Of a stretch of DNA of 64,000 nt, positions 16,677-24,893 are shown in pieces; the first letter of the stretch is position 1; each line of letters begins with the position of its first letter. The translations under genes and the position numbers were made by a program. This DNA comes from Ruminococcus callidus (GTDB lineage: Bacteria > Bacillota > Clostridia > Oscillospirales > Ruminococcaceae), in the NCBI RefSeq assembly GCF_020709055.1, contig NZ_JAJFCK010000014.1, positions 9,911-73,910 of the forward strand. Direction: 5' to 3'. Below the pieces are notes generated by a model. It saw nothing but the letters and a program-made list of their open reading frames with translations, was not told the DNA's origin and did no database searches.

Positions 16677-18266
16677 TTATACAATCGGCAGATCCAGCAG
16701 ATTATCAATCAGATACTGTAAAATCACTGTGATATCGGTGGAATCCAGCACGCTGTCCCGCTGGCAGTCCGCATTGGCGAGCTGTGCGCAGTTCAGGTAG
16801 ACAGAACCGTTGAGGTACTTTTGCAGCAGAACTGCATCTGCTGCGCTGACCTTGCCGTCACAGTTGACATCGCCGTAGAGTGTTGCAAAAGTCGGATCGG
16901 AGATGTCGCTTGTGGTCACATCGGTCTGCACGGTAACTTCGGTGGTCGTCTCCCCGGCAGTGGTTTCCGGTGCCGCAGTGGTGGTGACTGCCTCGGTTTC
17001 CGTGGTGGTCTCCTCGGCGGTCGTGTCGGTTGTGGTAACTGTTGTGGTAGCAGCCTCCTTCAGCTGGAGGTAATCCATAGAGCAGTAGCCGTCCGTGCCC
17101 TGATAGGAAACGGCTGCCCAGCTGCCGTTGGCAGCGGTGACCGTAACAATCGTTCCGTTGGGAATCGACCCTACCTTAGAGGCGGAAACAGACGGTGCGC
17201 TCCGCATGTTCAGAACCGAAGCCGTTACCTGGTAGCTGCCAGCATAGCGTGCGGAGAAGCCGTCCGTGCCGGAGGCAGCTGCGGTGGTCGTGGTGGTTTC
17301 TGCTGCGGTTGTGGTTTCTGCCGGTGCAGTGGTGTCCGCAGCCTTCAGCTGGAGATAATCCATAGAGCAGTAGCCGGTGATTCCCTGATAGGAAACCGCT
17401 GCCCAGCTGCCGTTGGCAGAGGAAACTGCAACGGAAGCGCCGTTGGGGATCTCGCCCACCTTCGAACCGGAGGTAGACGGTGTGCTGCGAACGTTCAGTG
17501 CAGAAGCAGTTACCACATACGTGCCGGCGTAGCTCTCCGAGAAGTCGGAGGTATCCGGCGTGGTGCTGCCGCCATTGCCGCCGGATGCGGAGGAATCTCC
17601 CCAGCCGTAGGAAACAATGGTGTTGTAGGCATTGTTCAGCCGTGTGGTGTAGTAGCTTGAGCTGTTTGCCAGCGCCGTGTTGTGCAGGGTGGACAGCGTG
17701 ATGTCCCCGTAGGAACCGCTGCCCTTTGCAATGTTCAGAAGCTGGGCGGCGATTCCGCTGCCCCGGTTGTACAGATCTGCATAATACACCAGCACGCCGG
17801 CGTTGGTCAGACCGTAGTTCATTCCGGAATTGATATAGCCCTGTACATCATTGTAAGCCAGCGCATCCTGCTTTGCCACGCCTGTTGCGGAGCTGAGCAG
17901 TGCAGAAGCTGCGCTGCCCTCCGAAACGGAGAAGGTGCGGTAGCTCCAGTCGGAAGCCGTGATGACCTCCTGATAGAGCGTGCCGCCCAGAATGCTCTGT
18001 GCAGAAGCGGGGTCTGCCTCTGCGATGGACCGCATCAGCTGAAGCGCACGGTTGGCGTGCCATTGCAGCATGCCGACGCTGACTGCGCCGCAGTCATTGC
18101 GGTTGACGGAACCGTAGGTTCCCTCGTTGCTTGTGATGATGCTCACTGCGGCTCTGGTCATTTCGTCCACGGAAACTGCCGATGCCTGCATCGGTACGAG
18201 GGCGGAAACAAACAGGGTCAAGAATGTAAGACAGGATAAAACGACTGCCATAAGTTTGTTACGCAT
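16677..18266 (-). CDS. Secreted dockerin protein with two SH3 domains and a lysozyme-like N-terminal domain
   Basis: A 529-residue protein. A signal peptide ends near residue 30 (MQASA). Residues 31-225 contain SNEGTYGSVNRNDCGAVSVGMLQWH, in part resembling phage-type peptidoglycan hydrolases; this family call is tentative. Two nearly identical bacterial SH3 domains follow (ALNVRSTPSTSGSKVGEIPN and VLNMRSAPSVSASKVGSIPN), separated by Thr/Ala-rich linkers. The C-terminal dockerin has GDVNCDGKVSAADAVLLQKYLNG and ANADCQRDSVLDSTDITVILQYL. The product should be exported and bound to a cohesin. AAAGGAGCG precedes the ATG. It is transcribed alone, with a long leader. Confidence 0.85.
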   Translation of the reverse strand: MRNKLMAVVLSCLTFLTLFVSALVPMQASAVSVDEMTRAAVSIITSNEGTYGSVNRNDCGAVSVGMLQWHANRALQLMRSIAEADPASAQSILGGTLYQEVITASDWSYRTFSVSEGSAASALLSSATGVAKQDALAYNDVQGYINSGMNYGLTNAGVLVYYADLYNRGSGIAAQLLNIAKGSGSYGDITLSTLHNTALANSSSYYTTRLNNAYNTIVSYGWGDSSASGGNGGSTTPDTSDFSESYAGTYVVTASALNVRSTPSTSGSKVGEIPNGASVAVSSANGSWAAVSYQGITGYCSMDYLQLKAADTTAPAETTTAAETTTTTAAASGTDGFSARYAGSYQVTASVLNMRSAPSVSASKVGSIPNGTIVTVTAANGSWAAVSYQGTDGYCSMDYLQLKEAATTTVTTTDTTAEETTTETEAVTTTAAPETTAGETTTEVTVQTDVTTSDISDPTFATLYGDVNCDGKVSAADAVLLQKYLNGSVYLNCAQLANADCQRDSVLDSTDITVILQYLIDNLLDLPIV

Positions 18267-18640
18267 ACTTTCGCTCCTTTGGTTGTGATCGTTGGTTTGC
18301 GTCTACAGCAGTCGTGCTGCATCGCGGTACGGCAGAAAGACCGCCGCTGCAAGGCACGCCGGAATCATGAAGTTTTTCCTCACGCTCAGCGGTGCGGCGC
18401 ACGCCTGTCCGGTCCAAAGGCGGATCGGCATTTCACGCTCTGCCGGCATTGTCCTGTCGAATCAGAGGATCCGTCGTGAAACAAGACAACCCGCCCCGGG
18501 GCATTCTGCCCCGTAGGAACTTGTGCGCCGCCTGCATTGCAAGCTTTGCCAGCCCATGGTATCGGGCGGCAAAACGGCAGGCAGAGAGTCCGCCGGAGGA
18601 AACGCAGAACACACCTCCGGGCGGACAGTATCACCGTACA
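18267..18640 (-). promoter_or_regulatory. Long leader of the dockerin/SH3 gene
   Basis: The promoter at 18648-18676 leaves about 370 untranslated bases before the ATG. The leader holds a strong hairpin, CGGGGC-AGAAT-GCCCCG at 18497-18513, and other GC-rich inverted pairs. I compared it by eye with the ydaO/c-di-AMP and c-di-GMP consensus and found no convincing match. Confidence 0.45.
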
Positions 18641-18647
18641 AGTAGGT

Positions 18648-18676
18648 ATTATAGCACGTTTGTAACCGTTTTGCAA
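18648..18676 (-). promoter_or_regulatory. Promoter of the dockerin/SH3 gene
   Basis: The minus strand has TTGCAA (18676-18671), a 17-base spacer and TATAAT (18653-18648). Confidence 0.8.
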
Positions 18677-19024
18677 GACTTTTTCCGGCATGCGCTCGAA
18701 AATTCGATGATACTGCACAAAAACGCACCCTGTAATTTGTGCACATCTATGAAAATCCACCGTGGTTTTTGGCACGGAGCGACCTCAATTTGTAACTTTT
18801 TGAAAAAGCAGCACGTTTTTTGTCATCGTTTTTTCTCCGCCGGCATTTCGTGTTTCTGCAAGATTCTTCAACATTTTATCACAGAATCGGCGAATAAACG
18901 ACACGGATTAAGAACTTCATCTGCAGTCCGATTTTTGAAAAAAATATCGCAAAATACGCCCCGCCGGCAATCACATATCACGAAACCCATCCCATTTCTT
19001 TGAAATATTTAGTGAAATCGGCTA
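18677..19024. other. Intergenic stretch, nothing recognised
   Basis: About 350 bases between divergent promoters, with several A and T runs. There is no credible gene, repeat or known RNA structure by eye. Confidence 0.5.
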
Positions 19025-19053
19025 TTGCAACAATTTGGAAAATCCGGTATAAT
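19025..19053 (+). promoter_or_regulatory. Promoter of glycogen phosphorylase
   Basis: TTGCAA (19025-19030), a 17-base spacer and TATAAT (19048-19053). RNA would start near 19060, about 90 bases before the ATG at 19151. Confidence 0.85.
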
Positions 19054-19150
19054 AAAAGATGATAGCATGGAGAAACCGGCGCACCATGCCATTCCTACGT
19101 CAAGATTACTGTGATATATGAGATGTTTTTCGCCGGAAGAGGAGGATACA

Positions 19151-21565
19151 ATGGCTTTGAGAAAACAAGAGATCAATCCCCAGAGAGAAGAACTGAAGCA
19201 GAAGTTTGTGGACAAACTCCAGCTGGACTGCAGCGTCTCTCCGGACGAGGCTTCGGACAAGCAGATCTATCAGGTGCTCTCTGCGCTGATGGTCGAGAAG
19301 CTGAAGCACAAGCGTCAGCACTTTGTCAATAAAACCCATTCTGTTGGCGGAAAGAGCGTATACTATCTGTCTATGGAATTCCTGATGGGACGTTCCCTGA
19401 AGACCACGCTGTACAATCTGGAGCTGGTGGACGACGTTGCCGCCATCCTCAAGGACTATGGCATCAGTCTGGACCGCATCTATGAGTGCGAGCCGGATGC
19501 CGGTCTGGGCAACGGCGGTCTGGGCCGTCTGGCTGCCTGCTATCTGGATGCCATGGCAACCCAGGAGATCCCCGCAACCGGCCACTCCATCTGCTATGAG
19601 TACGGCATCTTCAAGCAGAAGCTGGAGGACGGCTGGCAGACCGAGGAGCCGGACAACTGGCTCCCCGGCGGCAGCGTATGGCTCGACCCCAAGCCGGACG
19701 AGGCAATCGAAGTGCACTTCGAGGGCAATGTGCAGGAATACTGGCAGGACTCCTACCACTATCTCTCCCACGTCAACTACAACACCGTAATTGCAATTCC
19801 GTATGATATGTATGTCTCCGGCTACGGCAGCCAGGGCGTTTCCGTTCTGCGTCTGTGGAAGGCACAGGCACCCAGCTTCGACATGAAGGAATTCAACGAG
19901 GGCAACTATGAACAGGCGCTGAGCCGCAACTCCATGGCAAACGCCATCTCCAAGGTGCTGTACCCCAACGACAACCATCTGGAGGGCAAGTCCCTGCGTC
20001 TGCGCCAGCAGTATTTCCTGTGCGCCGCAGCCATCGGCGACATTGTCAACCGCCACATGAACGTCTACGGCACACTGGAGAACCTCCACGAGAAGGTTGC
20101 CATCCACATCAACGACACCCACCCCACCATGGCAATTCCGGAACTGATGCGTGTCCTGCTGGATGACTGCGGCTACACCTGGGAGCGTGCATGGCACATT
20201 GTCACCAACACCTTCGCTTACACCAACCACACCGTTATGGCAGAGGCACTGGAGAAGTGGGATGTCAACCTGGTGAAGCAGATCGTTCCGCGTATCTTCC
20301 AGATCATCGTGGAGATCAACAACCGCTACTGCGCCGGTCTGATGGAGCGCAACGGCGGCGACAGCGCAAAGACCACCCGCATGTCCATCATCAAGGACAA
20401 CCAGATCCACATGGCTACCCTGTGCGTCATGGCTTCCCACAGCGTCAACGGCGTTTCCAAGCTGCACTCGGAGATCATCAAGGACAGCGTATTCCACGAG
20501 GAATATCTGGACACCCCCAACAAGTTCAAGAACGTCACCAACGGTATCGCATACCGGAGATGGCTGTACCAGTCCAACCCGGGTCTGACCCAGCTGCTGC
20601 GGGACAAGATCGGCAGCGGCTTCCTCATGGACGGCAGCGATCTGCGGAAGCTGGACGTCTTTGCCGAGGATAAGCAGGTTCTGGAACAGCTGCGTGCCAT
20701 CAAGAAGCAGAACAAAGAGCGCTTCGCCAAGTACGTCAAGAAGCATAGCGGCATCCTGCTGGATACCAGCAGCATCTTCGATGCGCAGGTAAAGCGTCTG
20801 CACGAGTACAAGCGCCAGCACCTGAACGTCATGCACATTCTGGCACAGTACAACGCCCTGCTGGAAAATCCGGACATGGACTTCACCCCCAAGACCTATA
20901 TCTTTGCGGCAAAGGCTGCGCCGGGCTACTATCTGGCAAAGCAGATCATCAAGATGATCTGGGCGCTGTCCGAGGAGATCCGCAAGAATCCCCGCATTTC
21001 CGAGAAGCTGTCCGTTTACTTCCTCGAAAACTACTGCGTCACCATGTCTGAGCTGCTGATGCCGGCATGCGATATCTCCGAGCAGATTTCGCTGGCTGGC
21101 ACAGAGGCTTCCGGTACCGGCAACATGAAGCTCATGCTGAACGGTGCGGTAACACTGGGCACACTGGACGGCGCAAACATCGAGATCGGTCAGGCAGTCG
21201 GCCCGGAGAACATCCTGATCTTCGGCATGAAGACCGAGGAGGTCAACGCACTGAAGGCACAGGGCTACCGTCCGGAACAGTACTACCAGAACAACCCCAT
21301 CATCAAGAGCTGCATCGACCGCATGTATGCCGGCATCAACGGCTGCAAGTTCACCGAAGTGGCAGACTCGCTGCGCACCATGGACCCGTATATGGTCCTG
21401 GCAGATTTCGACAGCTACTGTCAGGTGCAGGAGCACAGCTCGCAGCTGTACACCGACACCGACACATGGACCAAGATGTCCCTGCACAACATCGCAAACG
21501 CAGGCATCTTCTCCGCTGACCGTGCTGTCAATGAATACGCAAAGGATATCTGGAACATCCGGTAA
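19151..21565 (+). CDS. glgP: Glycogen/starch phosphorylase
   Basis: 804 residues from the ATG at 19151, preceded by GGAGG at five bases; an in-frame ATG at 19118 would add 11 residues without a ribosome site. DAGLGNGGLGRLAAC, DTHPTMAIPEL, VKRLHEYKRQHLN and EASGTGNMKLMLNGA define the GT35 family, with the PLP lysine at K660. It releases glucose-1-phosphate from alpha-1,4-glucans in the cytosol. Length matches bacterial GlgP. A GH13 enzyme follows, so the pair likely serves glycogen or maltodextrin turnover. Confidence 0.97.
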   Translation: MALRKQEINPQREELKQKFVDKLQLDCSVSPDEASDKQIYQVLSALMVEKLKHKRQHFVNKTHSVGGKSVYYLSMEFLMGRSLKTTLYNLELVDDVAAILKDYGISLDRIYECEPDAGLGNGGLGRLAACYLDAMATQEIPATGHSICYEYGIFKQKLEDGWQTEEPDNWLPGGSVWLDPKPDEAIEVHFEGNVQEYWQDSYHYLSHVNYNTVIAIPYDMYVSGYGSQGVSVLRLWKAQAPSFDMKEFNEGNYEQALSRNSMANAISKVLYPNDNHLEGKSLRLRQQYFLCAAAIGDIVNRHMNVYGTLENLHEKVAIHINDTHPTMAIPELMRVLLDDCGYTWERAWHIVTNTFAYTNHTVMAEALEKWDVNLVKQIVPRIFQIIVEINNRYCAGLMERNGGDSAKTTRMSIIKDNQIHMATLCVMASHSVNGVSKLHSEIIKDSVFHEEYLDTPNKFKNVTNGIAYRRWLYQSNPGLTQLLRDKIGSGFLMDGSDLRKLDVFAEDKQVLEQLRAIKKQNKERFAKYVKKHSGILLDTSSIFDAQVKRLHEYKRQHLNVMHILAQYNALLENPDMDFTPKTYIFAAKAAPGYYLAKQIIKMIWALSEEIRKNPRISEKLSVYFLENYCVTMSELLMPACDISEQISLAGTEASGTGNMKLMLNGAVTLGTLDGANIEIGQAVGPENILIFGMKTEEVNALKAQGYRPEQYYQNNPIIKSCIDRMYAGINGCKFTEVADSLRTMDPYMVLADFDSYCQVQEHSSQLYTDTDTWTKMSLHNIANAGIFSADRAVNEYAKDIWNIR

Positions 21566-21590
21566 TCCCATTGCATCCAGCGATTGAAAC

Positions 21591-21636
21591 AAAACGGGAC
21601 AGGGCAGGCAGGTTGGCCGGTTCTGTCCCGTTTTTC
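21591..21636 (+). terminator. Terminator between glgP and the GH13 gene
   Basis: AAAACGGGACAG pairs with CTGTCCCGTTTTT. It lies 25 bases after the glgP stop and 25 bases before the next start. No separate promoter is visible for the GH13 gene, so this is probably a leaky terminator that lowers its expression. Confidence 0.82.
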
Positions 21637-21661
21637 CACAACCAGAAAGGAGTCTTTTTCC

Positions 21662-23551
21662 ATGGCATATCTCTATCACAGCTGGGACGAAGCCTATAAG
21701 TCGCCTTTCGGCGCAATCCACCGGGACGAGGAGTGCCGCTTTACCATTCGCCTGCCGGAGGAAACCCCTCTGGACTATGCCCCGGTTCTGGTGGTATTCC
21801 GCACCGGCTTCAAGGAGCGCTTCCTCCCCATGTGCGCCCTGGGCAGCGAGGCGGGCTGCACCATCTATTCCACCACGTTCCGCCCCAAGTACGAGGGCGT
21901 GCACTACTACTATTTCGCCTATACCAGCAGCGGCGTGCGCCACTACATCAAGCGTGGCGATGCCTGTCACGGCACGCTGGACAACGGCGGGATGTTCCAG
22001 CTCACCGTCTTTTCCCAGCACTACCAGACCCCGAAATTTCTCAAGGGCGGCATCATGTACCAGATCTTCCCCGACCGCTTCTGCAGCAGCGGCAAACCCC
22101 ACGAGAATGTCCCCACAGACCGTGTCATGCGGCAGTGGGGCGAAACGCCCTACTACCGGCCCGATGAGCACGGCCACGTCTGGAACAACGACTATTTCGG
22201 CGGCGATCTGGAGGGCATCCGGAGCAAGCTGGACTACCTGAAGGATCTGGGCGTCACCTGCATCTATCTGAACCCCATCTTCGAGTCCCACGAGAACCAC
22301 CGCTACAACACAGCGAACTACCGCAAAGTAGACCCCCTTCTGGGCACCAACGAGGACTTCCGCACCCTCTGCGAGGATGCGAAAAAGCGCGGGATCTCCG
22401 TCATTCTGGACGGCGTTTTCTCCCACACCGGCGCAGACAGCATCTACTTCAACAAGTTCGGCAGATACAGCGAACCCGGCGCATACCAGTCGGAGCAGAG
22501 TCCCTATTATTCGTGGTACCACTTCTGGGGCAACAAGGAGTATGAGTCGTGGTGGGGCATCGACACCCTGCCCAACGTGGACGAGAACAACCCGTCCTAT
22601 ACCAAGTACATCTGCGGCAAGGGCGGCGTGCTGGAATACTGGCTGAGTCTGGGCGCTGCCGGCTACCGTCTGGATGTGGCGGATGAGCTGCCGGATGAAT
22701 TTCTGGACAACCTCCGCACCTGCGTCAAGAACTATGACGAGGAAAAGATCGTCATCGGCGAGGTCTGGGAGGATGCTTCCAATAAGGAGGCATACGGTGT
22801 CAAGCGGCGGTATCTGCTGGGCGACCAGCTGGACAGCGTGATGAACTACCCCTTCCGGGAGGCGATCATCGCCTACATCAAGGGCGAGGCTGTCACCACC
22901 TTCCGTGACCGTATCATGGGCATTCTGGAGAACTACCCCAAGTGCACCGTGGACGTTCTGATGAACTTCGTGTCCACCCACGACATCGAGCGTGCCATCA
23001 ACCGCTTCGGCGGTCAGCCCTGCGACGGCAAGAGCAAGGACTGGATGGCGCAGAACAGCCTCTCGCCGGAGGAGTACCAGCGGGGCAAGACGCTGCTGAA
23101 ATGCGCCATGGTGCTGCAATTCTTCCTGCCGGGCGTGCCCAGCATCTACTACGGCGATGAAGTGGGCTTGCAGGGCTGGAAAGACCCGTTCAACCGCCGC
23201 TGCTTCCCGTGGGGCAGCGAGGACACCGAACTGCTGGAATTCACCAAGCAGCTGGGCAGCATCCGCCACTCCTGCGAGGCATTCGCAGAGGGCAAGATGG
23301 AATTTCTGGTGCTGGAGGACAATCTGGTGGGCTTCTCCCGCTACGATGCTGAGACCGGCAACAGCGCCATTGTCCTGCTGAACCGTGGCGGGACAACCGG
23401 CATGGTCTCCCTGCGGGACAAGTGCTTCGCAAACTATGCGTTCAGCACCGTCATCAGCGGCATCTGCGACGGCGACGCCATCATCCTGCCGGCATACAGC
23501 TATGCGGTCATCAGCGCCGTTCGTTCCGTCCGGAGCGAACCGGCAGAATAA
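21662..23551 (+). CDS. GH13 alpha-glucan hydrolase (neopullulanase/maltogenic amylase-like)
   Basis: 629 residues from the ATG at 21662, after AGAAAGGAG. The N-terminal 120 residues resemble a starch-binding N domain. The GH13 barrel starts at IMYQIFPDRFC; DGVFSHTG, GYRLDVADE, IGEVWED and FVSTHDIER are the conserved regions. All three catalytic acids are present (D338, E367, D441). A C-terminal beta domain closes the protein. There is no signal peptide, so it acts in the cytosol, probably debranching or trimming oligosaccharides for glgP. Its TAA stop overlaps the end of repeat R3. Confidence 0.93.
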   Translation: MAYLYHSWDEAYKSPFGAIHRDEECRFTIRLPEETPLDYAPVLVVFRTGFKERFLPMCALGSEAGCTIYSTTFRPKYEGVHYYYFAYTSSGVRHYIKRGDACHGTLDNGGMFQLTVFSQHYQTPKFLKGGIMYQIFPDRFCSSGKPHENVPTDRVMRQWGETPYYRPDEHGHVWNNDYFGGDLEGIRSKLDYLKDLGVTCIYLNPIFESHENHRYNTANYRKVDPLLGTNEDFRTLCEDAKKRGISVILDGVFSHTGADSIYFNKFGRYSEPGAYQSEQSPYYSWYHFWGNKEYESWWGIDTLPNVDENNPSYTKYICGKGGVLEYWLSLGAAGYRLDVADELPDEFLDNLRTCVKNYDEEKIVIGEVWEDASNKEAYGVKRRYLLGDQLDSVMNYPFREAIIAYIKGEAVTTFRDRIMGILENYPKCTVDVLMNFVSTHDIERAINRFGGQPCDGKSKDWMAQNSLSPEEYQRGKTLLKCAMVLQFFLPGVPSIYYGDEVGLQGWKDPFNRRCFPWGSEDTELLEFTKQLGSIRHSCEAFAEGKMEFLVLEDNLVGFSRYDAETGNSAIVLLNRGGTTGMVSLRDKCFANYAFSTVISGICDGDAIILPAYSYAVISAVRSVRSEPAE

Positions 23552-23713
23552 GAACCTGTCTTCACAAGAAATATACGTGGATTTTCGAGCACAATTTTGT
23601 TGCAGACAAGGCAAAAATACGCAGGCGGGCTGTCGCCCGGCAAGTATTTTTTACGCAGTATGCAGCAAAATTTGCCGAAAAGACACGTGGATACGCTTGT
23701 GAAGACAGGTTCT
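23551..23713. repeat. R3 palindromic element, copy 2 (163 bp)
   Basis: Perfect 13-bp terminal inverted repeats AGAACCTGTCTTC / GAAGACAGGTTCT. The interior contains TTTTCGAGCACAATTTTGTTGC and its near-complement CAGCAAAATTTGCCGAAAA, plus the hairpin CAGGCGGGCTGTCGCCCGG. The first base is also the last base of the GH13 TAA stop. Confidence 0.82.
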
Positions 23714-23739
23714 AACCCAAAACTCCCCATACGACAACA

Positions 23740-23777
23740 CAACGGGCGGCGTGCGTGGTGCACTCCGCCCGTTTTTT
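23740..23777 (+). terminator. Terminator after the GH13 gene
   Basis: ACGGGCGG pairs with CCGCCCGT across an 18-base loop region and is followed by TTTTTT. It reaches into the stop of the convergent DUF3021 gene, so it may act on both strands. Confidence 0.8.
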
Positions 23778-24219
23778 ATTGCGGCAGATTCCGGTTGATC
23801 TTCTCGATCTTCCGCCGGTAGGCAAAATACTGGCTCAGCCAGATGCTGACATAAATGGCGAGGAAAATGCCCAGATAGGACAACGCTCCCCACAGATTCA
23901 GTCCGCACCATCCCAGCAGCAGCGACACCACCCAGAATGTGGGCGTTGTGATGCAAAAGTGCGTGGCGGTGGCTCGGAGCAGACTCCACGACTCCACCTC
24001 CCAGATGACCGAACTTCCGGCAAAGACCGCCCCCACCAGTCCGGACAGGAAAAACTGCACCGCCGCTCCGGCGACCTCCGAGCCAAACCGGGCGGCGCAG
24101 TCCGGCGCACAAGGAAAATATTCCCCAAAGCAAACGGCAAAGATCAAAAGAATCCCGTTGCTGATGCAGACCCCCAGCGGAAAGCCCAGAGCGCTGCGCA
24201 GCAGAATTTGTTTTTTCAT
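23776..24219 (-). CDS. DUF3021-type four-helix membrane protein
   Basis: 147 residues with four predicted membrane segments (near residues 7-30, 47-70, 85-110, 112-135) and a basic C-terminal tail (YRRKIEKINRN). Proteins of this type are typically paired with a LytTR regulator, and here the ATG overlaps the LytTR stop (ATGA). I infer that it senses or inhibits for the adjacent regulator. The signal is unknown. Confidence 0.75.
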   Translation of the reverse strand: MKKQILLRSALGFPLGVCISNGILLIFAVCFGEYFPCAPDCAARFGSEVAGAAVQFFLSGLVGAVFAGSSVIWEVESWSLLRATATHFCITTPTFWVVSLLLGWCGLNLWGALSYLGIFLAIYVSIWLSQYFAYRRKIEKINRNLPQ

Positions 24220-24668
24220 GAAAAAGCCCCCTGTTCCAGTATAGATTTGATGTGATTGACATAGCGTCTGGAGACATACGCCGTTTCGCCGGTTTTCAGT
24301 TGCATGCCGATGGTGCCGGCAATGCTGAGATCCAGCCGCCGGACAAAGCGCAGGTTGACGATCTCCGACTTGGAGATGCGCACAAAATACCGCCGATCCA
24401 GAATCTGTTCCAGCTCATACAGCCGCCGGCGCAGCAGAAATTCGCCCTGTGTGGTCTGGGCGTAGACTTTTTTCGCTGCCCCGTAGACCCGCACCAGCTG
24501 GGTCTGTTCCACGAGCACCACGCTCTCCCCGTCGCAGCAAGCCAGCATCTGCGGCGACTCCTCCGACAGCAGCCGCACCGCCTGCTGCACCTCCCCGGTC
24601 ATTGCCGCCGTGTAAATTGCCGCCTCCGGCTCGGCATAGCGGCGGTCCAGTTGCACCTTGACTTTCAT
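24216..24668 (-). CDS. LytTR-domain DNA-binding regulator
   Basis: 150 residues from the ATG at 24668 after GAGGGGGTG; a longer frame to 24722 has no ribosome site. The C-terminal 95 residues are a LytTR domain (EFLLRRRLYELEQIL, YFVRISKSEIVNLRFVRRLD, TGETAYVSRRYVNHIKSIL). There is no receiver domain, so it is not a classical response regulator. It is co-transcribed with a DUF3021 membrane protein, an arrangement usually thought to be a membrane-controlled regulator. Confidence 0.88.
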   Translation of the reverse strand: MKVKVQLDRRYAEPEAAIYTAAMTGEVQQAVRLLSEESPQMLACCDGESVVLVEQTQLVRVYGAAKKVYAQTTQGEFLLRRRLYELEQILDRRYFVRISKSEIVNLRFVRRLDLSIAGTIGMQLKTGETAYVSRRYVNHIKSILEQGAFS

Positions 24669-24689
24669 TCTGTCACCCCCTCGCCTCCT

Positions 24690-24718
24690 ATCATAGCACA
24701 TTCCCCGCATCGCAGCAA
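24690..24718 (-). promoter_or_regulatory. Promoter of the LytTR/DUF3021 operon
   Basis: The minus strand has TTGCTG (24718-24713), a 17-base spacer and TATGAT (24695-24690). The leader would be only about 15 bases, just enough for the ribosome site. Confidence 0.7.
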
Positions 24719-24799
24719 CCATTTTGCGACATACGGCGGTTTTCCCGGGACAAACGGCGAAGCGGTTCGGCAGAAAAAGAAAAAAATCTGCAAATTCTA

Positions 24800-24828
24800 T
24801 TGCAATTCACCGGAAATCCTGCTATAAT
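24800..24828 (+). promoter_or_regulatory. Promoter of purA
   Basis: TTGCAA (24800-24805), a 17-base spacer and TATAAT (24823-24828). The leader is about 60 bases. No purine riboswitch or PurR-type palindrome is evident by eye. Confidence 0.85.
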
Positions 24829-24893
24829 AGAAAGGTATGCTGCAGCGTGTGCTGCATTCGAAATTTTGATGTTTGGAAAAGTGAGGAGTTCTT

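Noticed and set aside
19106..23614. A 1,502-codon open frame on the minus strand opposite glgP and the GH13 gene
   Set aside because: It is the antisense shadow of two well-supported genes with strong family motifs. Its composition (His/Val/Ala/Gln-rich) is typical of a codon-bias artefact.
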